From Chloroflexota bacterium (lineage in GTDB: Bacteria; Chloroflexota; Anaerolineae; B4-G1; DUEL01): a DNA stretch of 64,000 bases. Under the pieces are notes generated by a model, which saw only the letters and a list, made by a program, of their open reading frames with translations, was not told the origin of the DNA and searched no databases. The DNA is taken from positions 31,793 to 95,792 of the forward strand of contig JADBJJ010000027.1 in the NCBI GenBank assembly GCA_014874475.1, given 5' to 3'. Numbering within the stretch: the first letter of the stretch is position 1; every line of letters begins with the position of its first letter. The translations under genes and the position numbers were made by a program. Positions 26,063-33,467 of the stretch are shown one piece after another.

Positions 26063-27359
26063 CAGGATTCCCCGCTGGCTGGGTTGGGTGCTGGTAGGGG
26101 CCGGGGTACTGCTGATTTTGATTGCCGCGCCCGACATCTGGCGCGCGGCCGTCCCGCTCTTCTCCCCGACGGCAGAGCCCTTCATTCCCACGCGCACCCC
26201 TGCCGCTTCTCCCACAGTTGTCCTGCCCTCACCCCTGGCACAGCCGGCCCAGATTCCAACCTCACCCGCCAGCCGGTCCGGCGAAGGTTCTCCAACCATT
26301 GCACCGCCAACCCGATCCCCAATGATGCCTTCAGCCACCCCGACGGGTAAGGTGTCTCCCCCGGCGCCCACCCTTTTGGCCATTGAGCCCACCCGCGTCC
26401 TGCCCTCGCAACCCGCGCCATGGACGTTCCACGGCCTCCCCCGCTGGGGAATCGGAGTTGCCGTAGGGCCTGTTTCAAGGTACAATATAACGCCACTCCG
26501 ACTGGGGTGGTATCTGGACTGGCACGTGCACTCCAACCCGCCTCGGCCAGGGGGTGTGGAGTACGTCCAGGTGGTGCGGCTGAGAGACGGGCAGTTACAG
26601 CCGGGTGCGGACACCCTGGCGGCGACGGCTCGGGCCAATCCTGGTTCTCTTTGGCTGATCGGCAACGAGCCGGACGTGAAGTGGCAGGATAATACGGACC
26701 CCATCACGTACGCACGCCTGTACCATGAGGCATATAGGGCCATCGAAGAAGCCGACCCCACAGCCCGGATCGCCATCGGCGGGGTCTCCCAGCCGACGCC
26801 GCTGCGGCGCCGCTACCTGGACGCCGTACTGACTGCCTACCGGGAGCAGTTCGGCTCCGAGATGCCGGTGGACGTCTGGAACGTGCACAACTTCATCCTG
26901 CGGGAGGAGCGAGGGTCTTGGGGGGTGGACATCCCGCCGGGACTGCCCGATGACCGCGGCATGCTCTACGAGATTGACGACTGTGACAATCTGGAGATTT
27001 TTCGTCGGCAGGTTGTGGACTTTCGGCGGTGGATGGCGGAACGCGGTTTTCAGAACCATCCCCTCATCGTCTCCGAGTACGGCATTCCGATGCCGGAGGA
27101 TTACGGCTTCCCGCCGGAGCGGGTGATTGCCTTCTTGCGGGGCACATTTGAGTTCTTTTTGACGGCATCCGATCCGTCCCTGGGCTACCCCGGGGACGGC
27201 TACCGCCTGGTTCAGCGCTGGGCCTGGTACAGTCTGGACGCTCCTGACACCTACTACCCCCAGGGCCGTCTTTTTGACCCCGCCACTGGCGCAATGACAG
27301 CGGTGGGGGAGGGGTGGGTCAGCATAGTAGAGCAGTTCATCAGCGGAGGTGAGAGATGA
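26055..27359 (+). CDS. Membrane-anchored TIM-barrel glycoside-hydrolase-like protein (paralogue of 29864-31384)
   Basis: 434 residues from ATG 26055, overlapping the stalk gene by eight bases. N-terminal anchor helix (WLGWVLVGAGVLLILIAAP), a Pro/Thr-rich linker of about 90 residues, then a catalytic-type domain: LRLGWYLDWHVHSNPPRPGG, LWLIGNEPDVKWQDN (GNEP, acid/base Glu near residue 203) and LIVSEYGIPMPEDYGFPPER (SEYG, nucleophile Glu near 340), as in clan GH-A retaining hydrolases. VDVWNVHNFILREE and the WAWYSL segment are shared almost exactly with the protein at 29864-31384. It likely cuts or edits the exported polysaccharide outside the cell, as PslG does in the Psl system (analogy). The exact GH family is not recognised. 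Confidence 0.8.
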   Translation: MRSRIPRWLGWVLVGAGVLLILIAAPDIWRAAVPLFSPTAEPFIPTRTPAASPTVVLPSPLAQPAQIPTSPASRSGEGSPTIAPPTRSPMMPSATPTGKVSPPAPTLLAIEPTRVLPSQPAPWTFHGLPRWGIGVAVGPVSRYNITPLRLGWYLDWHVHSNPPRPGGVEYVQVVRLRDGQLQPGADTLAATARANPGSLWLIGNEPDVKWQDNTDPITYARLYHEAYRAIEEADPTARIAIGGVSQPTPLRRRYLDAVLTAYREQFGSEMPVDVWNVHNFILREERGSWGVDIPPGLPDDRGMLYEIDDCDNLEIFRRQVVDFRRWMAERGFQNHPLIVSEYGIPMPEDYGFPPERVIAFLRGTFEFFLTASDPSLGYPGDGYRLVQRWAWYSLDAPDTYYPQGRLFDPATGAMTAVGEGWVSIVEQFISGGER

Positions 27360-28417
27360 AGCGCTATTCCGGAATCGTCGCATTACTGCTGGGGGTAGCA
27401 GGGGTACTCGCTTTTGCATCTGTGGTCGTGGCCGATGGCCCGCCCCTGCTGACCGAATACCCCGTGCCCGGCGGGCCCCTTTACGTCAGTGTGGAGGCGC
27501 CGGGGCGTATCTGGTTCACCCTGCCCGATCAGAACTGGATCGGGCGACTCATTGTAACTTCTACTGTGGATTACAGCGTGGTCACCTACACTATCCCCAC
27601 CCTCAACAGCCGGCCCTATGACCTGAAATACGCATCCGATGCGGTCTGGTTCACCGAGTTTTCGGGCAACAAGATCGGTCGGCTGAATCCGGCTGACGGT
27701 GCGGTAACCGAGTTCTCTATCCCGACTCAAGGTAGCCAGCCCACCGGCATTGACGTGTTGGCCGGGAATCCCACTACGGTCTGGTTCACCGAGCGAAGCG
27801 GGAACAAATTGGGGCGGCTGGTGGTGACCGGTACAGCAGACTACTCCTTTACCGAGTTCCCATTGCCTGAATCGTACCCCAATGCTGAACCGGAGGACCT
27901 TCATATCCAACACGCCGATAGCATCTGGTTCACGGCGCCGGGGGTAAATCGTATTGGGAACTTGAAGCCCTCTCAGTGGCCTTCAACCAACGCGTTTGTC
28001 TTTGTGTCTACCGGCGGGGGGAGCCGACCGTGGGCGATTAAGGTGGATGCTGAGGGGTATCCATGGTTTACGGAACGGGTCGGCAATCGCATCGGGCAGT
28101 TCTTCCCTCAAACTATCGCCAACATTAATTGGTACACGCTTACTTTAACTCCCAGCGGGCCTTATGATTTGGCTGTTGGCGCTGGATATGTTTGGTTTAC
28201 CGAAGCGGACGGGAATCGCGTGGGGCAACTGCGCGCCCAACCCAGGATGATCCGCCAGTTCGGACTCCCTGCAAACAGCCAACCGAGGGGTTTAGCAGTG
28301 GATGCCAACGGCTGTGCCTGGATCGCTCTGAGTGGGCGAAACAGCATTGCCGCCTGGTGTCCCCCGTACTTCCGCTTCGTATACCTGCCGTTGACTCTGA
28401 AAAACTTCGGTCCGTAG
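27356..28417 (+). CDS. Secreted Vgb/SMP30-like beta-propeller protein
   Basis: 353 residues, signal peptide (IVALLLGVAGVLAFASVVVA) followed by about six repeats of a VWFTE...GN+IG+L pattern (IWFTLPDQNWIGRL, VWFTEFSGNKIGRL, VWFTERSGNKLGRL, IWFTAPGVNRIGNL, PWFTERVGNRIGQF, VWFTEADGNRVGQL). This is the repeat of virginiamycin-B-lyase-like propellers; here a lyase role is unlikely and binding of glycan or protein is more plausible (inference). The protein ends in FVYLPLTLKNFGP, a short LP motif also present in other secreted proteins of the window. Start overlaps the upstream hydrolase stop (ATGA). Confidence 0.82.
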   Translation: MKRYSGIVALLLGVAGVLAFASVVVADGPPLLTEYPVPGGPLYVSVEAPGRIWFTLPDQNWIGRLIVTSTVDYSVVTYTIPTLNSRPYDLKYASDAVWFTEFSGNKIGRLNPADGAVTEFSIPTQGSQPTGIDVLAGNPTTVWFTERSGNKLGRLVVTGTADYSFTEFPLPESYPNAEPEDLHIQHADSIWFTAPGVNRIGNLKPSQWPSTNAFVFVSTGGGSRPWAIKVDAEGYPWFTERVGNRIGQFFPQTIANINWYTLTLTPSGPYDLAVGAGYVWFTEADGNRVGQLRAQPRMIRQFGLPANSQPRGLAVDANGCAWIALSGRNSIAAWCPPYFRFVYLPLTLKNFGP

Positions 28418-28424
28418 GGGAAAA

Positions 28425-29867
28425 ATGATGCCTGTGGATAGAACTTTAAAGGTCCTGGCAACCGGAACTCTCGTTGTACTGATTCTGATCGGGATGCTTC
28501 TGGCTCTTGCACCACGCATGGGTGCCCCGCAGGTTCAGGCCGAAGGCGGGGTTCTTTCTTCTATCACCCGCACCCTTTTCCTCCCCGCGGTCTTTTCCAA
28601 CTATGAGCCGCCGGTGCCCACGGTATTCGGGGTGCAGATGTATGGCAACCTGACGTCTCCTTCAGCCGGGCTCACCCATACTTACGATGCACGGGTCTAT
28701 TGGGTGCGCTGGCCAATGGCCTGGTCGGCCATAGAGCCGGTGGATACGATTCCGGCAAATTACAATTTCGGCTACTACGATGCCAACATTCTTGCCGCGA
28801 CCCAAACGGGGCTGCAACTCATTGTGACCATTGTTAGCAATCCTGGATGGGCAGCGACCTATGCGAATGGCCCCATTGATAAGGTAGATATTGGCGAATT
28901 CACCGAATTTATCGGCACAGTTGTGGAACGCTACGACGGGGACGGGTGGGAAGATGCCCCAGGGTCTCCGGTGGTGGATTACTGGGAGTTCTATAACGAG
29001 CCGGACGCTGGTGACCGCCTGCGCGCCGAATACGGGGTCAGTTATTGGGGACACTTCGGTGCCGAATATGCTCGGATGCTTTGTGCAGTTTATCCGGTCA
29101 TGAAAGCCGCGAATCCGCGGGCTCAGGTGGCGCTTGGAGGGTTGGCCTACGACTGGTTTGAGGACCAGGGGGGGCCTTTCGTTAGGGAATTTCTTGATGA
29201 TGTACTGGCAGCAGGGGGAGGAAATTGTTTCGACCTGATGAACTTCCACTACTATCCAGCCTTTGAACCGGTTTGGGCTCCATATGGCCCTGGACTAAGC
29301 GGAAAAGCCAATTACCTACGAGGCAAGTTGTTTCAATATAATTTGGAAAAACCATTAATTTGCACCGAAACAGGGTGGTTCAGTGGAGATATCCCTGGCC
29401 CGAGCAGTCCAGAGATTCAGGCGTCCTATGTTCCGAAGCTTTTTGTCCAATCCCTTGCCTCTACGGTGAAACTGACAATTTGGTTTGCGTGGATTGATCC
29501 TGCTGGCTATGGGGATTGGGGCTTATTAACTCGTAACTTAGAACGAAAACCCGCTTTTAGTGCTTATAGGACAGCAGCTAAAATTATGGGACGGGCCGTT
29601 TTCCGGCGTATGCTCTCCCCTGGCGATCTGGGGAGTCCGGCTCTGGAGGGTTATCTGCTGGTGACTCCCGATGGACGGGACCTCTATGTATTATGGTCCA
29701 ATGATGCGGCAATTCGCACAGTTGCTTTTCCCCTGACGCGGGCTCGCGTGACCAATCTATACGGCAATACGGTCTTTCACGTAAACGATGGTGATGATGG
29801 GATGCTGGACGGACGAATTAGGCTCTCGGTAGGGCCTAATCCCATTTATGTGGAGGCCGCACCATGA
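28425..29867 (+). CDS. Secreted TIM-barrel glycoside-hydrolase-like protein
   Basis: 480 residues. N-terminal helix (LATGTLVVLILIGMLLALAP), then TRTLFLPAVFSNYEPP, the shared LP motif, and a clan GH-A-like barrel: VFGVQMYGNL, YWVRWPMAWSAIEP, YWEFYNEPDAG (acid/base Glu near residue 190), FDLMNFHYYPAF, ICTETGWFSGD (nucleophile Glu near 315) and TIWFAWIDPAGYGDWG. It resembles GH39/GH5-type or PslG-like hydrolases but the family is not certain. The C-terminal 80 residues are beta-rich and may be the accessory sandwich. GGGGA precedes the ATG. Part of the tightly packed secretion block, overlapping the next gene by four bases. Confidence 0.82.
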   Translation: MMPVDRTLKVLATGTLVVLILIGMLLALAPRMGAPQVQAEGGVLSSITRTLFLPAVFSNYEPPVPTVFGVQMYGNLTSPSAGLTHTYDARVYWVRWPMAWSAIEPVDTIPANYNFGYYDANILAATQTGLQLIVTIVSNPGWAATYANGPIDKVDIGEFTEFIGTVVERYDGDGWEDAPGSPVVDYWEFYNEPDAGDRLRAEYGVSYWGHFGAEYARMLCAVYPVMKAANPRAQVALGGLAYDWFEDQGGPFVREFLDDVLAAGGGNCFDLMNFHYYPAFEPVWAPYGPGLSGKANYLRGKLFQYNLEKPLICTETGWFSGDIPGPSSPEIQASYVPKLFVQSLASTVKLTIWFAWIDPAGYGDWGLLTRNLERKPAFSAYRTAAKIMGRAVFRRMLSPGDLGSPALEGYLLVTPDGRDLYVLWSNDAAIRTVAFPLTRARVTNLYGNTVFHVNDGDDGMLDGRIRLSVGPNPIYVEAAP

Positions 29868-31384
29868 TCGGCCGCGTTGGCCTGCGAATTGCACTGGCTT
29901 TTATCGGCGGCGGGATCGGAGTGGCATTGGCCTTGCTCATTGTGAGGCCTCCCCATCCCTGGGCTCAGACGGTTTGGATATCTCCATCTGGGGAGACGGT
30001 AACTCACACCATTCACATTCCCCTGGTACTGAAAAGTTACGTTCCACCATCGGGTCGCCTGTGTCGTTTCGGCGTGGGCGCTGGACCTGACATCGGTTCT
30101 TACGCGGTAAATGGCCTGCGGATCGGGTGGTATATAGACTGGACTGCGACCGTTTCGCCGGCGCGTCCGGGGGGAATTACCTATGTGCCGATGATTCGGC
30201 TCAAACAGACAGGTCCCAATTCTTACTCTTATTTTCCCAGCGGGTCCGCTCTTTCGGCCACCGTTGCGGCCCATCCCGGCGCTTTATGGCTAATCGGCAA
30301 CGAGCCGGATCGGAGACACTGGCAGGACAGCCTGGAACCTCATCTCTACGCCCGGGCCTATCACGAGTTGTATTACTTGATCAAGAGCATAGACCCTCAG
30401 GCTCAGATAGGGGCCGGGGGAATTGTCCAGCCCACTCCTTTACGTCTTCAATATCTGGATATGGTGCTGGATAACTATCGGGCGTTCTATGGGAAGCCGA
30501 TGCCGGTAGATGTCTGGAACATCCACGCCTTTATCCTGCGGGAGCGCAGTTGCGATTATTTTCCCGATGATTGCTGGGGTGCAGAAATTCCACCGGGCAT
30601 AGACGCCCCTGAAGGGATGCTGTACGGAATTCAGGATAACGACAATCTGGAGATTTTCAAGCAACATATTGAGTGGTTTCGGGAATGGATGGCCCAACGG
30701 GGATACCAGGACCGTCCGTTGATTATCACCGAGTTTGGCGTTCAGATGTGGCCTGATTATGGTTTTCCACCAGAACGGGTCAACGCCTTTATGAACGCCA
30801 CCTTTGATTACCTGATGACAGTGACCAGCACGTTGGGCTACCCGGCAGACGATTACCGGCTGGTACAGCGCTGGGCGTGGTACAGCCTGAACGACGACAA
30901 CTTTAATGGCTGGCTGTTTGATCCAGACAGCCGTGACCGGACCGTTTTTGGAGATAACTTTGCAGCATATACATCCCGCGTCCCCCCGGTGGTCAACTTA
31001 CGGCCGATCAGGGTATGGACGGATCCACCTCTGCCCTTTTCAGCCGGAGAACCGGTTACGCTCACAGTATATGCTGAAATTGTGAACAATGGTCATGTTG
31101 GCTCTGATGGATCTGTCGTGGTGCGTGTTTATGAAGGCAACCCTGAAGAGGGAACATTGATTGCTCCTGATCTGACAATTCCTCCAATAGATGGGTGTGC
31201 CACGAAGGTGAAAGTAGAAATTACCTGGCGTAATGTGTCCCCTGGACTGCACTTCCTCTACATAGTTGTAGATCCCGCTAACAACATTTCGGAAGCAAAT
31301 GAAATGGATAATGTACACTCAGTTCCCGTTCTTATAGCGAGTTACCGACAATGGCTACCGATGGTATCGCGGTCTGAGAGGTAA
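29864..31384 (+). CDS. Secreted glycoside-hydrolase-like protein with C-terminal CARDB-type domain
   Basis: 506 residues. Signal helix (ALAFIGGGIGVALALLIV), LP motif THTIHIPLVLKSYVPP, then a barrel with LRIGWYIDWTATVSPARPGG, LWLIGNEPDRRHWQDS (Glu near residue 146) and LIITEFGVQMWPDYGFPPER (Glu near 290). The order and wording match the protein at 26055-27359, so the two are tandem paralogues separated by two genes. Residues about 385-490 form a CARDB-like beta sandwich (PVTLTVYAEIVNNG, NNISEANEMDNVHSV), a module for carbohydrate or protein contacts. The C terminus YRQWLPMVSRSER is a degenerate LP motif. Presumably active on the exported glycan. Confidence 0.82.
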   Translation: MIGRVGLRIALAFIGGGIGVALALLIVRPPHPWAQTVWISPSGETVTHTIHIPLVLKSYVPPSGRLCRFGVGAGPDIGSYAVNGLRIGWYIDWTATVSPARPGGITYVPMIRLKQTGPNSYSYFPSGSALSATVAAHPGALWLIGNEPDRRHWQDSLEPHLYARAYHELYYLIKSIDPQAQIGAGGIVQPTPLRLQYLDMVLDNYRAFYGKPMPVDVWNIHAFILRERSCDYFPDDCWGAEIPPGIDAPEGMLYGIQDNDNLEIFKQHIEWFREWMAQRGYQDRPLIITEFGVQMWPDYGFPPERVNAFMNATFDYLMTVTSTLGYPADDYRLVQRWAWYSLNDDNFNGWLFDPDSRDRTVFGDNFAAYTSRVPPVVNLRPIRVWTDPPLPFSAGEPVTLTVYAEIVNNGHVGSDGSVVVRVYEGNPEEGTLIAPDLTIPPIDGCATKVKVEITWRNVSPGLHFLYIVVDPANNISEANEMDNVHSVPVLIASYRQWLPMVSRSER

Positions 31385-31389
31385 AGGGA

Positions 31390-31539
31390 ATGAGGCTATG
31401 GGTGCCTGGGTTGTTAGGCGTGGTGATCATCGGCGCAATCCTCTATGTATGTAAGCGGCTTTGGTGCATAATTGCGCTACAAACAAACGTGAGCAGCACT
31501 CTCTGTTTCTTGATGACTGTTGCCGGCTCCATTGGGTGA
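31390..31539 (+). pseudogene. Truncated start of a secreted/membrane protein, probably cut by IS insertion
   Basis: 49 codons beginning MRLWVPGLLGVVIIGAILYV, a signal-anchor helix with a basic start, five bases after the preceding hydrolase stop. After about residue 36 the frame enters DNA belonging to the insertion-sequence wreckage and stops at 31537. It looks like the head of a further gene of the secretion operon whose body was lost. A tiny intact membrane peptide is the alternative. Confidence 0.45.
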
Positions 31540-31544
31540 CCGGT

Positions 31545-31960
31545 TCAGGTCACCACACAACTGTCCGGCATCCCCAGATGCGTTATGATGTTCAACGCCT
31601 AGCAGCGAATCAACACCTGGGTACGCTGCACAGGGAGCAAACGGGCACTCAGATGGTCCCCAAAGATGGTTTTCCGGCGAAAAACGGCCCTCTCCGCCAA
31701 CGAACCGCGATGATAGTGGCAATGCCTCTCCCAGGCACGGCGACCGTGCTTCCGAATATAGCACAGATTCTCGTCGCGCGGATGGGGCGGCTCTGGAGCA
31801 TTAGCGTGTCGCCAGATGCGGGCATCTCGCCGGGGTGGAATTGCGATCGCCACCCCAGGGCTGTGGTTCTGCAGGGCCTCACACACTTCCCGCCGTTCAT
31901 AGGCCCCGTCACCGGCTGCGCTGGCAATGGGCTGCTCGACTTGCTTCAGCATGGGCTCGA
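31545..31960 (-). pseudogene. C-terminal fragment of an IS5-type DDE transposase, with internal stop
   Basis: On the minus strand: EPMLKQVEQPIASAAGDGAY (GDGAY is the second DDE Asp), IAIPPRRDARIW, RAWERHCHYHRGSLAERAVF, RRKTIFGDHLSARLLPVQRT, as in IS5-group transposases, where the AE and RYKT/RLKT segments surround the catalytic Glu. A TAG codon at 31599-31601 (minus-strand reading) interrupts the frame, which otherwise continues ALNIITHLGMPDSCVVT to 31545. No N-terminal half is present; the fragment is joined directly to an unrelated transposase. Dead element. Confidence 0.78.
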
Positions 31961-32494
31961 CCGGTATCGGGGGAGGTGATGGCGGCGCAGATGGGTGGTG
32001 CGAAGTGTCCCCAGAGTCCCCTTGTCGTGGATGTCTTTCACATCGGCCTGGATGAGAGGGAAGGGTCTCCCGACTTCCCAGACCCACAAGACGGGATAGA
32101 CGCTTTGCCGCCGCCGGCGTTGAGGCCGAAGGCCGTGGCGCCGCAGGATGGGGCGGATGGTGTGGGGGGAGAGGGTCACCCCGCGTCCCTGGAGGTACAG
32201 CGCCAGCCGGCGCCGTCCCAACCCCGTCTCCCGACGGGCGGCCAGCACGATCTGCTCTATTTCGGCAGGGGGCTGGCGCGGCGAACGCTGGGGACGCCGG
32301 GAGCGGTCCCTCAGTCCTGCCTCCCCTTCCGCCAGGTAACGGGACACCCACTTGCGCACCACCGGCCGCGAGGTGCGCCACAGGCGGGCAACAGTAGCGC
32401 GGATGCTGCCCAACCGTTGGTAGGTCAGCACGATCTGCTTTCTTGCCTCCATTGGGTTTATGGCGTGTACTTCCCAGTAAGCCCGTTCAGCCAT
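31955..32494 (-). pseudogene. N-terminal fragment of an IS481-like (HTH plus rve) transposase
   Basis: Minus-strand ATG at 32494 with AGGAGGAG upstream. The product starts MAERAYWEVHAINPMEARKQ, has helix-turn-helix segments (TVARLWRTSRPVVRKWVSRY, EGEAGLRDRSRRP, ETGLGRRRLALYLQGRG), LSPHTIRPILRRHGL, and the beginning of the integrase core with the first Asp in LIQADVKDIHDKGTL. It is cut after HLRRHHLPRY near 31955-31965, where it runs into the IS5-type fragment in a different frame. The remaining catalytic residues are missing. Confidence 0.75.
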
Positions 32495-32610
32495 CGGCGG
32501 TGCTCCTCCTGGTGTAAGTTCTTCCTCTATTCCTGTAAAGGGGGAACGCCGCCTTTTGTCAAGATCATCTCCATCACCTGGTAACGATCTCCTGGCGCAA
32601 GCGCGCTCGT

Positions 32611-32638
32611 TTGCGTTTCCCAAGAGATATGTTATCAT
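32611..32638 (+). promoter_or_regulatory. Promoter of the MntA/HepT pair, near-leaderless
   Basis: TTGCGT (32611-32616), 16-base spacer, TATCAT (32633-32638). The predicted transcript would begin almost at ATG 32645. No ribosome-binding site precedes that ATG, in keeping with leaderless translation. Confidence 0.5.
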
Positions 32639-32644
32639 CATAGT

Positions 32645-33118
32645 ATGCTGGAAGCGCTGCAGGATTATTTTGCCCGCACCGAAGAGGTGATCCTGGCCTA
32701 CCTCTTCGGCTCCCGAGCCGATGGGACGGCCGGCCCCCAGAGCGATTATGACTTCGGGCTGTTGGTCCGTTCCCCCTCGCTGGCGCTGCAAGCCCGCCTG
32801 GCCCACGAAATTGGGGCGATTTTGGGAACCGCTCAGGTGGATGTGGTCATTTTAAACCGGGCGCCTGTGGAACTGGCCTACGCAGTGATCGCCCAGGGGC
32901 GATTGGTCTACCAGCGGAGTTTGGTGGAAAGGGTGGAGTTTGAGGCGAAAGTGCTGAGCCTGTATGCGGACTACTTGCCGGTACTCCGGCAGCAGCGGAA
33001 GGAGATTCTGGAGGGAGGAAGAAATGAGGCCGGAGTTCGCCGGTATAGAGAGGCGCTTAGACGAACTGAGCGAACGCTTGCGGCGATTAGAGCCCCTGCA
33101 GACCAGACCGATAGATGA
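32645..33118 (+). CDS. mntA: MntA-type nucleotidyltransferase antitoxin
   Basis: 157 residues. LFGSRADGTAGPQSDYDFG contains the exact GSX10DXD motif (GS at 22-23, D34 and D36) of MntA antitoxins, which transfer AMP groups to a tyrosine of the HepT toxin and so inactivate it. VDVVILNRAPVELAYAVIAQ follows as in the family. The reading frame runs 95 bases into the hepT gene; related proteins usually end near the RKEILEGG segment, so the last 25 or so residues may be a frame extension. Located between IS debris and wzt, suggesting acquisition with mobile DNA or retention as a stabiliser of the locus (inference). Confidence 0.88.
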   Translation: MLEALQDYFARTEEVILAYLFGSRADGTAGPQSDYDFGLLVRSPSLALQARLAHEIGAILGTAQVDVVILNRAPVELAYAVIAQGRLVYQRSLVERVEFEAKVLSLYADYLPVLRQQRKEILEGGRNEAGVRRYREALRRTERTLAAIRAPADQTDR

Positions 33119-33467
33119 GTTTCTTCAGGATACATACCTGCGCGATATCGTGGAGCGCAATCTGGAGATCGCGGTGCAGTGCTGCATAGACATCGCCGCT
33201 CGTATCATCTCCATAGAAGGCGCACTGAAACCGCGAGATGCTTACGAGGGTTTTGTGCGTTTGGGAGAGTTGGGGGTGCTGCCTGCTGATTTTGCACGCA
33301 AACTGGCCCCTATGTCGGGCTTCCGTAACATTTTAGCCCACGAGTACCTGGCCATAGATTGGGACCTGGTTTACGAACACCTCCAGAACCTGGAGGACAT
33401 CTATCGGTTTGCCGATTATATCCGGCAATGGCTGAGGACACGCGTTGAGTGCAGCAATCCGCTTTGA
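33024..33467 (+). CDS. hepT: HepT-type HEPN ribonuclease toxin (DUF86)
   Basis: 147 residues from ATG 33024, with GGAGGGAGGA directly upstream; an in-frame opening to 32964 is rejected. The RX4HXY motif of HEPN RNases is intact: R101, H106 and Y108 in RNILAHEY, where Tyr is the residue AMPylated by MntA. IDEFLQDTYLRDIVERNLEI and DIAARIISIEGALKP are typical of the DUF86 helices. It cleaves RNA when free of its antitoxin. The gene lies in a different frame overlapping the end of mntA and itself overlaps the start of the downstream ABC ATPase by 23 bases, so toxin and transporter genes are physically coupled. Confidence 0.88.
   Translation: MRPEFAGIERRLDELSERLRRLEPLQTRPIDEFLQDTYLRDIVERNLEIAVQCCIDIAARIISIEGALKPRDAYEGFVRLGELGVLPADFARKLAPMSGFRNILAHEYLAIDWDLVYEHLQNLEDIYRFADYIRQWLRTRVECSNPL

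Larger units (their letters stand above)
31500..32560. mobile_element. Composite relic of two insertion sequences
   Basis: The gap between the hydrolase operon and the MntA/HepT pair holds the tail of an IS5-type element and the head of an IS481-like element, both on the minus strand and fused near 31960. No matched terminal inverted repeats or target duplication could be found by eye, consistent with deletion between two elements. The element separates a truncated secreted-protein start (31390) from the ABC-transporter ATPase genes. Confidence 0.65.

Noticed and set aside
26483..26498. ACAATATAAC in the 26055 hydrolase as promoter
   Set aside because: Coding region, no -35 box, and the next gene starts far downstream with start-stop coupling.
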